A stretch of 21,198 bases of DNA from Soonwooa sp. Lineage in GTDB: Bacteria > Bacteroidota > Bacteroidia > Flavobacteriales > Weeksellaceae. This document shows, piece by piece, positions 1-7,409 of the stretch. A program made the position numbers and the translations under genes. The stretch's first letter is position 1; the number at the start of each line of letters is the position of its first letter. Where the stretch lies: positions 1 to 21,198 of the forward strand of contig NZ_JASLDS010000055.1 in assembly GCF_030151385.1 (NCBI RefSeq), in the 5' to 3' direction. Under the pieces are notes generated by a model. It saw only the letters and a list, made by a program, of their open reading frames with translations. It was not told where the DNA came from and ran no database searches.

Positions 1-121
1 TGTGGAAAAGGTGTAATTCTCCAGTTGTAGCGTCTTTAGCTAATTGAGGAGCAACAGCTTTGTAATGTGTTCTTCTTTTATCTCTTCTTGTAGACGATTG
101 TCTTCTCTTAGGATGTGCCAT
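1..121 (-). CDS. rpmF: 50S ribosomal protein L32 (partial, C-terminus outside window)
   Basis: Reading the minus strand from an ATG at 121 gives a basic peptide beginning MAHPKRRQSSTRRDKRRTHY, which is the typical L32 N-terminus (a Pro-Lys-Arg-Arg start followed by an Arg/Lys-rich stretch that binds 23S rRNA). About 40 residues are present and the frame stays open to the window edge, so roughly the last third of a ~60-65 residue protein is missing. It lies 44 bp downstream of the YceD/DUF177 gene on the same strand, the classical yceD-rpmF pairing, and is probably transcribed from the promoter in front of that gene. Confidence 0.95.
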   Translation of the reverse strand, partial: MAHPKRRQSSTRRDKRRTHYKAVAPQLAKDATTGELHLFH

Positions 122-165
122 TACTAGTGATTTTTTTTAAATTCTATTATGAATTATTGTTATAC

Positions 166-696
166 TTAATTATTATCTTTTAATTTTTTGAGAGCTGCCC
201 AGCGAGGGTCAATCTCGTCTTCTTGCTCTTCTTCCTTTATTTTGGGACTGTACTTTTCTAAAAGTTGATGATAGTCGTCTTCATCTTTTAGATTGGGAGA
301 AAGTTTCTTCATTGGGACGCTTAACATAACACCTTCGTATACGAGCTGGGCAATATTAAAATCGCTGTCGCTGTGTGGTATTGTGATAACTTCCTCGTTG
401 CTATCGTCATATTCTTCTCCTTGTTTTACAAGAATTTTCATGTTTTGATTAATTGGATAATCGAATTCTTCGTTGCTAATGTCGCATACTAACTCGATGT
501 CACCAGTTATATCTAACCAAAACTCCATAAAAGTAGTGTGTTTGTCAAGCAAAACGTCTACTTGTATTCTGGGCTTTGTAAATTCTTGTTCTATCCCGAA
601 CAAATCAAAGAACGCCTGATTAATTTCAAATCTAAACTGATGCTTACCTGTCTTTAGACCTGTAAATGCAATGTTATAATTTTTGAATTTGTCCAT
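166..696 (-). CDS. YceD/DUF177 family protein
   Basis: The 176-aa product belongs to the YceD (DUF177) family, small acidic proteins linked with 23S rRNA accumulation and almost always encoded directly upstream of rpmF, as here. The C-terminal end, DPRWAALKKLK, is the characteristic family tail, preceded by a run of Glu/Asp residues. Many members carry a CxxC-type pair in the middle; here only one Cys (C71, in ELVCDIS) remains, so a metal site is unlikely. The ATG at 696 is 13 nt from the end of a strong -7 element (710-717), which supports this start and implies a very short 5' leader. No Shine-Dalgarno sequence is visible, which is normal for this phylum. Family assignment is confident; molecular function is not. 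Confidence 0.9.
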   Translation of the reverse strand: MDKFKNYNIAFTGLKTGKHQFRFEINQAFFDLFGIEQEFTKPRIQVDVLLDKHTTFMEFWLDITGDIELVCDISNEEFDYPINQNMKILVKQGEEYDDSNEEVITIPHSDSDFNIAQLVYEGVMLSVPMKKLSPNLKDEDDYHQLLEKYSPKIKEEEQEDEIDPRWAALKKLKDNN

Positions 697-709
697 AAAA
701 TTCGGTTTG

Positions 710-740
710 CAAAAATAACTTTATTTTTTGAAATAACAAA
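710..740 (-). promoter_or_regulatory. Bacteroidetes-type promoter for yceD-rpmF
   Basis: On the minus strand a TTTG (-33 element, 737-740) is followed after exactly 19 bp by TATTTTTG (-7 element, TAnnTTTG consensus, 710-717). This is the primary sigma-factor promoter form known from Bacteroidetes. The ATG of the YceD gene begins 14 nt after the last base of the -7 element, so the leader should be only a few nucleotides long. Confidence 0.75.
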
Positions 741-778
741 ATAATTTTAAATCAAAGTTTTAAGAATCAATTTTGTTG

Positions 779-1870
779 TTAATTTGTCTCTTCTGGTAAG
801 TCTTCGTCAAAGTTGTCTTTTGCGTTAACAACACGCGGTCGCAGCTTGCCTTTTTGTAGCTCGATATAATCCATTCGGTTACGATAGATGTCAATCGCTG
901 CAAAAATGGCTTCACTAAAACTTTGTTCGTCGGCAAGATTTTTTCCCGCAATATCATAAGCGACACCATGATCTGGTGATGTTCTGATAATTGGTAAACC
1001 TGCTGTATAATTAACGCCTTCTTCGTAAGCAATTGTTTTGAAAGGTGCTAAACCTTGGTCGTGGTACATTGCTAAAACAGCGTCAAATTTTCTATATTTC
1101 TCTGGTTGGAAGAAGCTGTCCGCAGGATATGGTCCAAATGCTAAAGTACCTCTGTTGAAAAGTTCTTCAATGGCAGGTTGGATAATTTCGATTTCCTCTT
1201 TACCGATAACGCCACCATCGCCAGCGTGTGGATTTAATCCTAAAACTGCAATTTTTGGTTTCTCAATACAGAAATCTTCTATTAGAGTTTTGTTGAGTTG
1301 TTGCACTTGTTTAACAATCTTTTCTTTAGAAATGTTTTCAGCAACATCTTTTAAAGGAATGTGATGTGTCGATACAGCAACTTTTAGGTTGTTTGTAATT
1401 AAAAACATAACGCCTTTACGACCTGCTTTTTCTTCAAAATAGCCTGTGTGACCAGCATGCTGGAAACCATATTTCAACATTTCGTCTTTGTTGATTGGTG
1501 CAGTAACTAAAACGTCGATTTCTCTATTTAATAAAGCTTCTGTTGCAGCTTCTAAAGATGAAATTGCAAATCTTGTCGATTCCTCAGTCGGAACACCAAA
1601 TTCTACATTAGAATTATCTTTGGTTAGATTTAGCATATTTATTTTGCCGTGCGCTGCTTCTTTTACATTCTGTATGTAATTGAAATTGAGGTGCTGAAGC
1701 TTGAAGAAATTCTTCTGATAACTAAATAATTTACCAGAACCAAAAATAATTGGTGTGAAGAAGTCAGTAATCGCTTTATCTTTTAAAGACTTCATAATGA
1801 TTTCTGGACCAATGCCATTGAAATCACCTATCGAAATGCCTACTCTTACTTTATGATGCTTCGCACTCAT
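779..1870 (-). CDS. pdxA: 4-hydroxythreonine-4-phosphate dehydrogenase PdxA
   Basis: PdxA oxidises 4-phosphohydroxy-L-threonine with NAD+ in the DXP-dependent pyridoxal phosphate pathway; the product then condenses with DXP through PdxJ. The 363-aa protein has the family blocks in order: GISIGDFNGIGPEI near residues 11-24, HAGHTGYFEE at 138-147, NPHAGDGGVIG at 213-223, YHDQGLAPFKT at 269-279 and the C-terminal RTSPDHGVAYDIAGK. The expected three metal-ligand histidines are present (H170, H215, H270). I chose the ATG at 1870 because the family begins just before GISIGD; the frame could be opened at a TTG 33 nt upstream, but that would run into the candidate promoter. Length is slightly above the E. 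coli protein (329 aa). It is followed on the same strand by yceD, which has its own promoter, and is divergent from ribE. Confidence 0.96.
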   Translation of the reverse strand: MSAKHHKVRVGISIGDFNGIGPEIIMKSLKDKAITDFFTPIIFGSGKLFSYQKNFFKLQHLNFNYIQNVKEAAHGKINMLNLTKDNSNVEFGVPTEESTRFAISSLEAATEALLNREIDVLVTAPINKDEMLKYGFQHAGHTGYFEEKAGRKGVMFLITNNLKVAVSTHHIPLKDVAENISKEKIVKQVQQLNKTLIEDFCIEKPKIAVLGLNPHAGDGGVIGKEEIEIIQPAIEELFNRGTLAFGPYPADSFFQPEKYRKFDAVLAMYHDQGLAPFKTIAYEEGVNYTAGLPIIRTSPDHGVAYDIAGKNLADEQSFSEAIFAAIDIYRNRMDYIELQKGKLRPRVVNAKDNFDEDLPEETN

Positions 1871-1900
1871 TTTATTATCTTTGAATATTATTTTAAACCA

Positions 1901-1908
1901 CAAATTTA
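1901..1908 (-). promoter_or_regulatory. candidate -7 element of the pdxA promoter
   Basis: TAAATTTG on the minus strand matches TAnnTTTG and lies 30 nt before the pdxA ATG. No TTTG is present 17-23 bp upstream, so this is only a half match. Confidence 0.4.
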
Positions 1909-2059
1909 CAATTTTTGAAATTAAGAGTTTGTTTAAATTTTATTTTAATAAAACTTTGAAAAGCGAATGTTTGGCTTTTTCTAAAATATAAGATGGGTTT
2001 ATAATGTGGTTTTTGGTAATAATAATTTTAAGTTTAATATCCTCAAAATAAAAAATAGA

Positions 2060-2659
2060 ATGTTTACAGGTATTGTAGAGGCTACTGGAAAGGTGCTAAA
2101 TGTTGATAAAAATGGAACGAATGTTGATTTTACGCTAGAGTGTAATTTTGCCAACGAGTTAAAAATTGACCAAAGTCTTGCGCATAATGGATGTTGCTTA
2201 ACGGTGGTGGAAATCGATGCACCCAAGTATAAAGTGACGGCAATTGACGAAACTTTAGAGAAAACAAACCTTGGAAATTGGTCTGTTGGTACAGAAGTTA
2301 ATCTAGAACGTTGCCTGAAATTTGAAGGTCGACTTGATGGACATTTGGTGCAAGGTCATGTTGATAAAACGGGTAAAGTTGCTAAAATCGAAGATTTGGA
2401 TGGTAGTTTCTACGTGACGATTTCTTATGAGGAGGAAGTTAACTACACAACGGTGCCACAAGGTTCTATTACTGTTAATGGTATTAGTTTGACAGTGGCG
2501 GATAGTCAACCGAATCAGTTTTCGGTGGCAATAATTCCTTATACTTGGGAGTTTACAAATATGAAGCATATTAATGTCGGTGATGTTGTCAATTTAGAGT
2601 TTGATATCATCGGAAAATATATTTCGAAATTGATGCAAAAACAGAATGTCATTAAATAA
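2060..2659 (+). CDS. ribE: riboflavin synthase alpha chain
   Basis: This enzyme catalyses dismutation of two 6,7-dimethyl-8-ribityllumazine molecules to riboflavin, the last step of riboflavin synthesis, in the cytosol. The 199-aa product starts MFTGIVEATGKV, the near-invariant N-terminus, and contains AHNGCCLTVVEI in the first barrel and GHLVQGHVDKTGKV plus TVNGISLTVAD in the second, showing the internal duplication typical of the family. A longer frame can be opened at 2006 but adds 18 non-homologous residues, so the ATG at 2060 is preferred. The gene is divergent from pdxA across ~190 bp. No FMN riboswitch motif lies upstream, so flavin control by that route is not supported. The last 14 nt overlap the next gene. 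Some annotations call this gene ribC or ribE. Confidence 0.96.
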   Translation: MFTGIVEATGKVLNVDKNGTNVDFTLECNFANELKIDQSLAHNGCCLTVVEIDAPKYKVTAIDETLEKTNLGNWSVGTEVNLERCLKFEGRLDGHLVQGHVDKTGKVAKIEDLDGSFYVTISYEEEVNYTTVPQGSITVNGISLTVADSQPNQFSVAIIPYTWEFTNMKHINVGDVVNLEFDIIGKYISKLMQKQNVIK

Positions 2660-4100
2660 TTATAAGGGTTATAGTCTACGTAACAGAATTTTTGTTGGAT
2701 TTTTAATCGTTTGTCTTCTTAGTACAATCGGCTCCGCTGTGCTTTCATTTATCGTATTGCGCGATAATGCGATGACACAAAGTAAGGTCGATAAGCAAAG
2801 TAAATCTGAGGCTTTGATGTCTTCTTTGGATTATGCATTGAGTCATACAGAGGTTAAAGAAGAAGATTTACCGAAAGTTTTAGGTAATAAAATCTACGAA
2901 ATTGCTGACATTAACAAGCATGATATTGTTGTATATAATCTAAAAGGAGAGTATCTTCTTTCTAATAAGGATCCTAAGCTTGTTATACAAAAACGTATTC
3001 CTGCTGATATTTTAGCAAAGCTTAAAAAAGATGGCTTGCAATATGATAAAACGGAGTATGATTCTAATTTGAAAGCGGATGTAACCTCGTCGTACATGGT
3101 TCTTAAGAATAATATGTTGGCGGATATTGGTTATGTTTATTTTCCGCTTTATCATAATGAGGATGTTTATTTGCAGGTTTTTAATCGTTATTTGGGTTAT
3201 ATTATCCTTATTAATATTATCATTCTTTTAGTTGGTGTTTGGATTAGTTGGGTAACTTCTAATAATCTAACCAAGAAGATTACGCGTTTTTCGAGCATTA
3301 TTAATTCTGTTAATTTGTTTGATGATAACATTCGGCCGATTCGTTACTATCAAAATGATGAATTAAATGGTCTCGTGAAAGCTTATAATAAATTGATTTC
3401 CGAAATCCAAGATCAGAGGGAAAAGTTAAGATATAAGGCATCGGAGGAAGCTTGGCGCGAAATGGCTAAACAAGTTGCGCATGAGGTTAAAAATCCTTTG
3501 ACGCCAATGAAGTTGACGATTCAGAATTTTGAAAGACGTTTTGATCCCGAGGATCCGGAAGTGAGGGCTAAGGTTAAGAAGATGTCAAAAGTTATTGTAG
3601 AGCAAATTGACTTAATTTCTGAGGTGGCTTCTGCGTTTTCAGAGTTTGCAAAATTGCCGCAGCGTAATGATGTGGAGTTTGATGTTGTGGATGAAGCTCG
3701 AAATGTAGCCAATGTTTTTGCGTCTAATAATATCTATATCCATTCTAACAAAGAAGTGATTCGCGTGTCGATGGATAAAATTTATTTAACTAGAATTTTA
3801 ACCAATTTAATTTCGAATTCAATTCAAGCGCAAGATGCAGAACGTCCTATGTTGATTAATGTTGATATTGAAAACGTTCATAAAAAACTGAGAATTAATG
3901 TTGAGGATAATGGTGTCGGTATTTCCGATGAAAAGCTATTGAAAATTTTTGAACCAAACTTTACAACGAAAAGTTCTGGAATGGGACTTGGTTTGACGAT
4001 GGTAAGAAAGATGATTGAGGATTATGGCGGCGAAATTACTGTAAAGTCAGAAGAGGGTAAGGGAACGGTGTTTAATATCACATTGCCGACAAATATGTAG
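2646..4100 (+). CDS. membrane sensor histidine kinase (NtrY-like)
   Basis: The 484-aa protein has a transmembrane helix at about 13-38, a ~140-residue extracytoplasmic sensor region, a second helix at about 183-203, a HAMP-like linker and a cytoplasmic kinase core. The H-box AWREMAKQVAHEVKNPLTPM places the phospho-accepting His at 279 and is the variant seen in NtrY-type kinases. The ATP-binding domain shows the N-box around N387/N391 (NLISNSIQAQ), the G1 box DNGVG (421-425) and the G2 box GMGLGL (445-450), so catalytic residues look intact. Its ATG lies inside the end of ribE (14-nt overlap), implying translational coupling, and trmN6 follows after 6 bp. No response regulator is encoded nearby, so partner and signal are unknown. 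A role in nitrogen control should not be assumed from the NtrY resemblance. Confidence 0.9.
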   Translation: MSLNNYKGYSLRNRIFVGFLIVCLLSTIGSAVLSFIVLRDNAMTQSKVDKQSKSEALMSSLDYALSHTEVKEEDLPKVLGNKIYEIADINKHDIVVYNLKGEYLLSNKDPKLVIQKRIPADILAKLKKDGLQYDKTEYDSNLKADVTSSYMVLKNNMLADIGYVYFPLYHNEDVYLQVFNRYLGYIILINIIILLVGVWISWVTSNNLTKKITRFSSIINSVNLFDDNIRPIRYYQNDELNGLVKAYNKLISEIQDQREKLRYKASEEAWREMAKQVAHEVKNPLTPMKLTIQNFERRFDPEDPEVRAKVKKMSKVIVEQIDLISEVASAFSEFAKLPQRNDVEFDVVDEARNVANVFASNNIYIHSNKEVIRVSMDKIYLTRILTNLISNSIQAQDAERPMLINVDIENVHKKLRINVEDNGVGISDEKLLKIFEPNFTTKSSGMGLGLTMVRKMIEDYGGEITVKSEEGKGTVFNITLPTNM

Positions 4101-4106
4101 TTAGGA

Positions 4107-4805
4107 ATGAAGCTTTTTAAATTTCAACAATTCAATATTAATCAAGATGATGCTGTTTTTCGTGTCGGAACAGATGCGGTGTTGCTTGGTTCGTTAGCAA
4201 ATCCAGAAGATGCAAAATCTGCACTCGAAGTAGGTTCTGGAACAGGGATTGTTTCTCTAATGTTGGCGCAACGTTTTTTTGGGTTAAATATTCTTGCGAT
4301 TGATATTAATGAAAGCGCAGTTGATTTGACCAATCAGAATTTTATTGAATCGCCATTTTCGGCTCGGTTAAAAGTAAGTCAATCGGATTTTAAAAGTTTT
4401 GAATCCGAAGAGAAATTTGATTTTATTTTTTCAAATCCGCCTTACTTTGAAGCTAATGATTCTTCGAAAGATGTTGTTGCAAGACAAAAAGTTGAACTCG
4501 ATTTCCAAGATTTGATTCAGAATGCAAATCGTTTGTTAACAGAACAAGGGAGGTTCTCTGTAATTATTCCATCGCAGGATGAAATTGTTTTCGTTGCCTT
4601 GTGCAAAAAGGAAAATCTACATCTTCAACGAAAAGTTTCGATTAAAGGAATTGAGGGTGGAGAAGTGCGGCGTGTAATTTTAGATTTTACTAAAATTAAA
4701 CCTAAGCATTTAGTTTTGGAGGAATTTGTAATTGAAAAATCACCGAGACAATATTCGGATCAATATTTAGAAACGACTAAAGATTTTCATCTTTTCAAAT
4801 CATAA
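4107..4805 (+). CDS. trmN6: tRNA1(Val) (adenine(37)-N6)-methyltransferase
   Basis: The 232-aa product is a class I SAM-dependent methyltransferase. It starts FKFQQFNINQDDAVFRVGTD, the usual N-terminus of the TrmN6/YfiC group, followed by the SAM-binding motif EVGSGTG at 41-47, an acidic end of beta-2 (AIDIN, 64-68) and the catalytic N6-adenine motif NPPY at 110-113 preceded by Ser. In E. coli the homologue methylates A37 of tRNA-Val(UAC). It is the last gene of the ribE-kinase-trmN6 unit, 6 bp after the kinase gene, and is followed at once by a strong bidirectional terminator. Family membership is secure; the exact tRNA substrate in this phylum is inferred from homology. Confidence 0.88.
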   Translation: MKLFKFQQFNINQDDAVFRVGTDAVLLGSLANPEDAKSALEVGSGTGIVSLMLAQRFFGLNILAIDINESAVDLTNQNFIESPFSARLKVSQSDFKSFESEEKFDFIFSNPPYFEANDSSKDVVARQKVELDFQDLIQNANRLLTEQGRFSVIIPSQDEIVFVALCKKENLHLQRKVSIKGIEGGEVRRVILDFTKIKPKHLVLEEFVIEKSPRQYSDQYLETTKDFHLFKS

Positions 4806-4830
4806 AAAAAGCACCATAAGGTGCTTTTTT
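4804..4830. terminator. bidirectional rho-independent terminator
   Basis: A run of seven A, GCACC, loop ATAA, GGTGC and a run of six T form a symmetric hairpin (5-bp GC-rich stem extended by A-T pairs) overlapping the trmN6 stop codon. It sits between the convergent trmN6 and ftsE genes and can serve both. Confidence 0.9.
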
Positions 4831-4843
4831 AGTTTATGTTATA

Positions 4844-5554
4844 TTATTCAAATAATTCTGCAGTGTCAAGTACGCTAACTTGTCCATTTTCACAACGGAT
4901 TGCTTCTCCTGGAAAGTTCTGAATCATGTGATAATCGTGTGTTGCCATAACAACAGCACAATTGTTTTCTGTTGCGACATTTTTTAACAAAGTCATAATG
5001 TCGTTAGATGTTTCGGGATCCAAATTACCTGTTGGCTCATCTGCCAAAATCAATTCTGGATGGTTAAGTAGTGCTCTTGCAATCGCCACACGCTGCTGCT
5101 CACCACCAGAAAGTTGGTGTGGCATTTTGTGTTTTTTGGTTTTCATACCAACGCTGGCAAGGACTTCGTTAATGCGGTCTTCCATTTTTATTTTGTCAGA
5201 CCAGCCAGTTGCTTGTAGTACAAACAATAGGTTTTTTTCAATATTTCTATCTGTCAAAAGTTGGAAATCCTGAAACACAATTCCTAGTTTTCTTCTAAGA
5301 TTTGGGATGTCAGATTGACGAAGTTTTGCAAGGTCAAAACCTGCAACTTCACCTTTTCCGCCTTGGAGAGGAAGATGTCCGTAAAGAACTTTTAATAAAG
5401 AACTTTTACCAGCTCCCGTTTTTCCAATAAGATAGCAGAATTTTCCTTTTTGGATATGCAGGTTAACATTGTTAAGAACTGTAAAATTCTTTTGTACAAT
5501 TTTGGCATTGTCAAGATTGATAATGTTTTCTCCGCTTTCGTGTCTATGTGGCAT
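4844..5554 (-). CDS. ftsE: FtsE-like ABC transporter ATP-binding protein
   Basis: The 236-aa protein is a complete ABC ATPase: Walker A GKTGAGKSS (44-52), Q-loop near Q95 (VFQDFQLL), signature LSGGEQQRVAIARALL from 148, Walker B LILADEPTGNLDP with catalytic E173, and the switch His H206 (MATHD). The Q-loop context, the ADEPTGNLDP form and the size fit FtsE, which with the membrane protein FtsX regulates peptidoglycan hydrolases at the septum. No ftsX is next to it; in Bacteroidetes the two are commonly separated, so this does not argue strongly against FtsE, but LolD/MacB-type ATPases share the same motifs. It lies downstream of rpmH with a terminator between them and a possible own promoter at 5603-5610. 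Confidence 0.82.
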   Translation of the reverse strand: MPHRHESGENIINLDNAKIVQKNFTVLNNVNLHIQKGKFCYLIGKTGAGKSSLLKVLYGHLPLQGGKGEVAGFDLAKLRQSDIPNLRRKLGIVFQDFQLLTDRNIEKNLLFVLQATGWSDKIKMEDRINEVLASVGMKTKKHKMPHQLSGGEQQRVAIARALLNHPELILADEPTGNLDPETSNDIMTLLKNVATENNCAVVMATHDYHMIQNFPGEAIRCENGQVSVLDTAELFE

Positions 5555-5602
5555 AGTTAAAAATCTTGTGTATTAAGTTTTCGAGCCTGTCGAATATTAT
5601 CT

Positions 5603-5610
5603 CAAAAATA
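5603..5610 (-). promoter_or_regulatory. candidate -7 element for ftsE
   Basis: TATTTTTG on the minus strand fits TAnnTTTG, 49 nt before the ftsE ATG and downstream of the rpmH terminator, where a new promoter is expected. No clear -33 TTTG is found at the usual distance. Confidence 0.4.
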
Positions 5611-5650
5611 AGGAAAACTTTTAGGATAGACTTAATTTTTATTATATTTT

Positions 5651-5689
5651 AACAACAAAAAATGCTTGAAAGACTTAACTTTCAAGCAT
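5651..5689 (-). terminator. rho-independent terminator of rpmH
   Basis: ATGCTTGAAAG (5662-5672), a 6-nt loop and CTTTCAAGCAT (5679-5689) form a perfect 11-bp stem. Read on the minus strand it is followed by TTTTTTGTTGTT. It begins 25 nt past the rpmH stop and separates rpmH from ftsE. Confidence 0.9.
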
Positions 5690-5713
5690 GATTTGTATGT
5701 AATAATTCAAGAA

Positions 5714-5872
5714 TTATCTCTTAGCGCGTGCAGCACTTACAGTTAAACTCTTTCTGCCTTTTGCTCTTCTAGCTGCTAATACTCTTCTACCGTTAGGTGT
5801 AGACATTCTTTCTCTGAAACCGTGTTTGTTTCTTTTCTTTCTCTCCGATGGTTGGAATGTTCTTTTACTCAT
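5714..5872 (-). CDS. rpmH: 50S ribosomal protein L34
   Basis: A 52-aa, very basic ORF starts MSKRTFQPSERKKRNKHGFR and continues with RERMSTPNGRRVLAARRAKG, the universally conserved L34 signature. L34 is a small structural protein of the large subunit that contacts 23S rRNA. Length matches Bacteroidetes L34 (about 52 aa). It is flanked by a strong promoter 45 nt upstream and an 11-bp-stem terminator just downstream, so it appears to be monocistronic. It is not next to rnpA, dnaA or yidC here, unlike the arrangement in Proteobacteria and Firmicutes. Confidence 0.98.
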   Translation of the reverse strand: MSKRTFQPSERKKRNKHGFRERMSTPNGRRVLAARRAKGRKSLTVSAARAKR

Positions 5873-5916
5873 CACTAATATATTTAGTTCGTAATTATCT
5901 TTTGATTTTCAGATTG

Positions 5917-5947
5917 CAAATATAGAGATTTTATTTGATAGTGCAAA
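5917..5947 (-). promoter_or_regulatory. Bacteroidetes-type promoter for rpmH
   Basis: On the minus strand TTTG (5944-5947), a 19-bp spacer and TATATTTG (5917-5924) match the Bacteroidetes primary promoter. The rpmH ATG lies 44 nt beyond the -7 element, leaving a leader of about 35-40 nt. Confidence 0.8.
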
Positions 5948-6024
5948 TCATTTTTTAAAATTATTTTTAAAATTATTGATTGCATTTTCTAAAGCTTATG
6001 TTTACAGACTTTTCGTAAAATTCC

Positions 6025-6032
6025 TATTTTTG
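6025..6032 (+). promoter_or_regulatory. candidate -7 element for waaA
   Basis: TATTTTTG matches TAnnTTTG and ends 22 nt before the waaA ATG. The best -33 candidate is TTTA at 6001-6004 (20-bp spacer, one mismatch). Confidence 0.45.
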
Positions 6033-6054
6033 AAGTCATAAAGATTTAGCAATA

Positions 6055-7326
6055 ATGTCGGTAATATATAGCATTTTTATAGAGTTTTTTATTCTTGGTT
6101 TTAAGCTGTTTTCGCTTTTTAATACAAAGGCGCGACGTGGTTTGCTAGGTCGCCGAGAGAGTTTGGCTAAGGTGAAGCAACAATTGAATGGCAAGTCAGT
6201 TATTTGGATGCATGCTGCCAGTTTGGGCGAGTACGAACAAGGTTTGCCGGTTTTAGAACAATTAAAGGCAGAGTTTCCTGATTCTAACATTCTTGTCAGT
6301 TTTTTTTCGCCGTCTGGTTATGAAAACGTTGTTAAAAAACAGCACTTAGCGGATTTGATTATTTATTTACCTTTTGATAGAAAGTCAAGCATGCAAAAGC
6401 TGGTTGATGCAATGGATGTTAAGATTTTCTTTACCGTTAAATATGATTACTGGTACCATTTGTTGAGAATTCTACATCATAAAAAAGCTAAAGTTTTCGT
6501 CGTTTCTGCTCTGTTTTATGAGGGGCAAGTTTTTTTTAAAATGTATGGCGGATGGTTTTCTAAGCAATTAAAAACTTGTTTGGATTGGGTTTTTCATCAA
6601 ACAGTTAATAGCTCTGCGCTTGCCAAAAGTGTTGGTATTGATCAATCTTCTGTTACAGGAGATACCCGCTTTGATAGAGTTAAACAATTGAAAAATCGAG
6701 ATAATCACGTCGCTTTTATTTCGGAATATGTTTTTAACCGCCGAAGTATTGTCCTTGGAAGTTCTTGGGAGGCTGAGGAGAAAGTTGCACAAATGTTACA
6801 TCTTAAACTTCCCAAAACCAAATTGATTATTGCACCACACGATTTGAAGCGCGTTTATCATCTTAAAACTTTATTTCCCGAAGCTTTATTATATAGCGAG
6901 ATTACGGATAAGACCAATTTGGAAACCAATGTTTTGATTATTGATAGTATTGGTTTGTTGTCAAAACTTTATTCTTATTCGACTTTAGCGATTGTTGGTG
7001 GCGGTTTTCACAGTGCGGGACTTCATAATATTTTGGAAGCTGCGGCATTCGGAATTCCTGTGTTTTTTGGCGATCAGTACAGAAAAAATCCTGAAGCTGA
7101 TGCTTTAATAAAAATGAATGGTGGTAAAAGTTTTTCCGACGAATTTTCGATGGCAGGCTTTATTGAGGAATTGATTAAAAGTGCAAACCGTACACCAATT
7201 GATGAAGTTTCAACTTTAAAAGAGATGTCTGAAAATGCCAAATTCTTTGTCGAATCTCAGCCTGATGCAACCAAAATGATTATGGCTAAGATTTTAAGTT
7301 TCTTTCCCGAAAAGATTTCGAATTGA
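6055..7326 (+). CDS. waaA: 3-deoxy-D-manno-octulosonic acid (Kdo) transferase
   Basis: WaaA (KdtA, family GT30) transfers Kdo from CMP-Kdo to lipid IVA at the inner face of the cytoplasmic membrane, starting the LPS core. The 423-aa product has an N-terminal hydrophobic anchor (about 4-22), then WMHAASLGEYEQG, whose E59 corresponds to the catalytic Glu of the family. The block SFFSPSGYE lies around residues 82-90. The C-terminal half has GDTRFDRV, GSSWEAEE and the CMP-Kdo-binding segment GGGFHSAGLHNILEAAAFG followed by PVFFGDQYRKNPEA. Length is normal for the family. The gene stands alone, with its own probable promoter, and converges with a glycosyltransferase gene that could act in envelope glycan assembly. 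Number of Kdo residues added cannot be read from sequence. Confidence 0.95.
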   Translation: MSVIYSIFIEFFILGFKLFSLFNTKARRGLLGRRESLAKVKQQLNGKSVIWMHAASLGEYEQGLPVLEQLKAEFPDSNILVSFFSPSGYENVVKKQHLADLIIYLPFDRKSSMQKLVDAMDVKIFFTVKYDYWYHLLRILHHKKAKVFVVSALFYEGQVFFKMYGGWFSKQLKTCLDWVFHQTVNSSALAKSVGIDQSSVTGDTRFDRVKQLKNRDNHVAFISEYVFNRRSIVLGSSWEAEEKVAQMLHLKLPKTKLIIAPHDLKRVYHLKTLFPEALLYSEITDKTNLETNVLIIDSIGLLSKLYSYSTLAIVGGGFHSAGLHNILEAAAFGIPVFFGDQYRKNPEADALIKMNGGKSFSDEFSMAGFIEELIKSANRTPIDEVSTLKEMSENAKFFVESQPDATKMIMAKILSFFPEKISN

Positions 7327-7373
7327 CTTTTAGTTTGTCTAAGTTTTAAACAAATTGTTCTTCAATAAAGTTG

Positions 7374-7397
7374 CTTTGTATAACAAAGATGCTTTGT
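7374..7397. repeat. three alternating arms forming two mutually exclusive small hairpins
   Basis: CTTTGT-ATA-ACAAAG-ATG-CTTTGT lies in the 83-bp gap between the converging waaA and GT2 genes. The middle arm can pair with either outer arm (6-bp stems, 3-nt loops). It may act as a weak terminator, but there is no good T-run on either side. Confidence 0.35.
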
Positions 7398-7409
7398 CTT
7401 GAATTGATT

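Noticed and set aside
760..1032. 90-codon minus-strand frame overlapping pdxA
   Set aside because: Another reading frame of pdxA without its own signals.
1871..1903. Longer PdxA start at a TTG
   Set aside because: The extra 11 residues do not match the family and the region overlaps a candidate -7 element; the ATG at 1870 fits better.
1871..2059. FMN riboswitch upstream of ribE
   Set aside because: None of the conserved RFN-element segments is present in the 189-bp gap.
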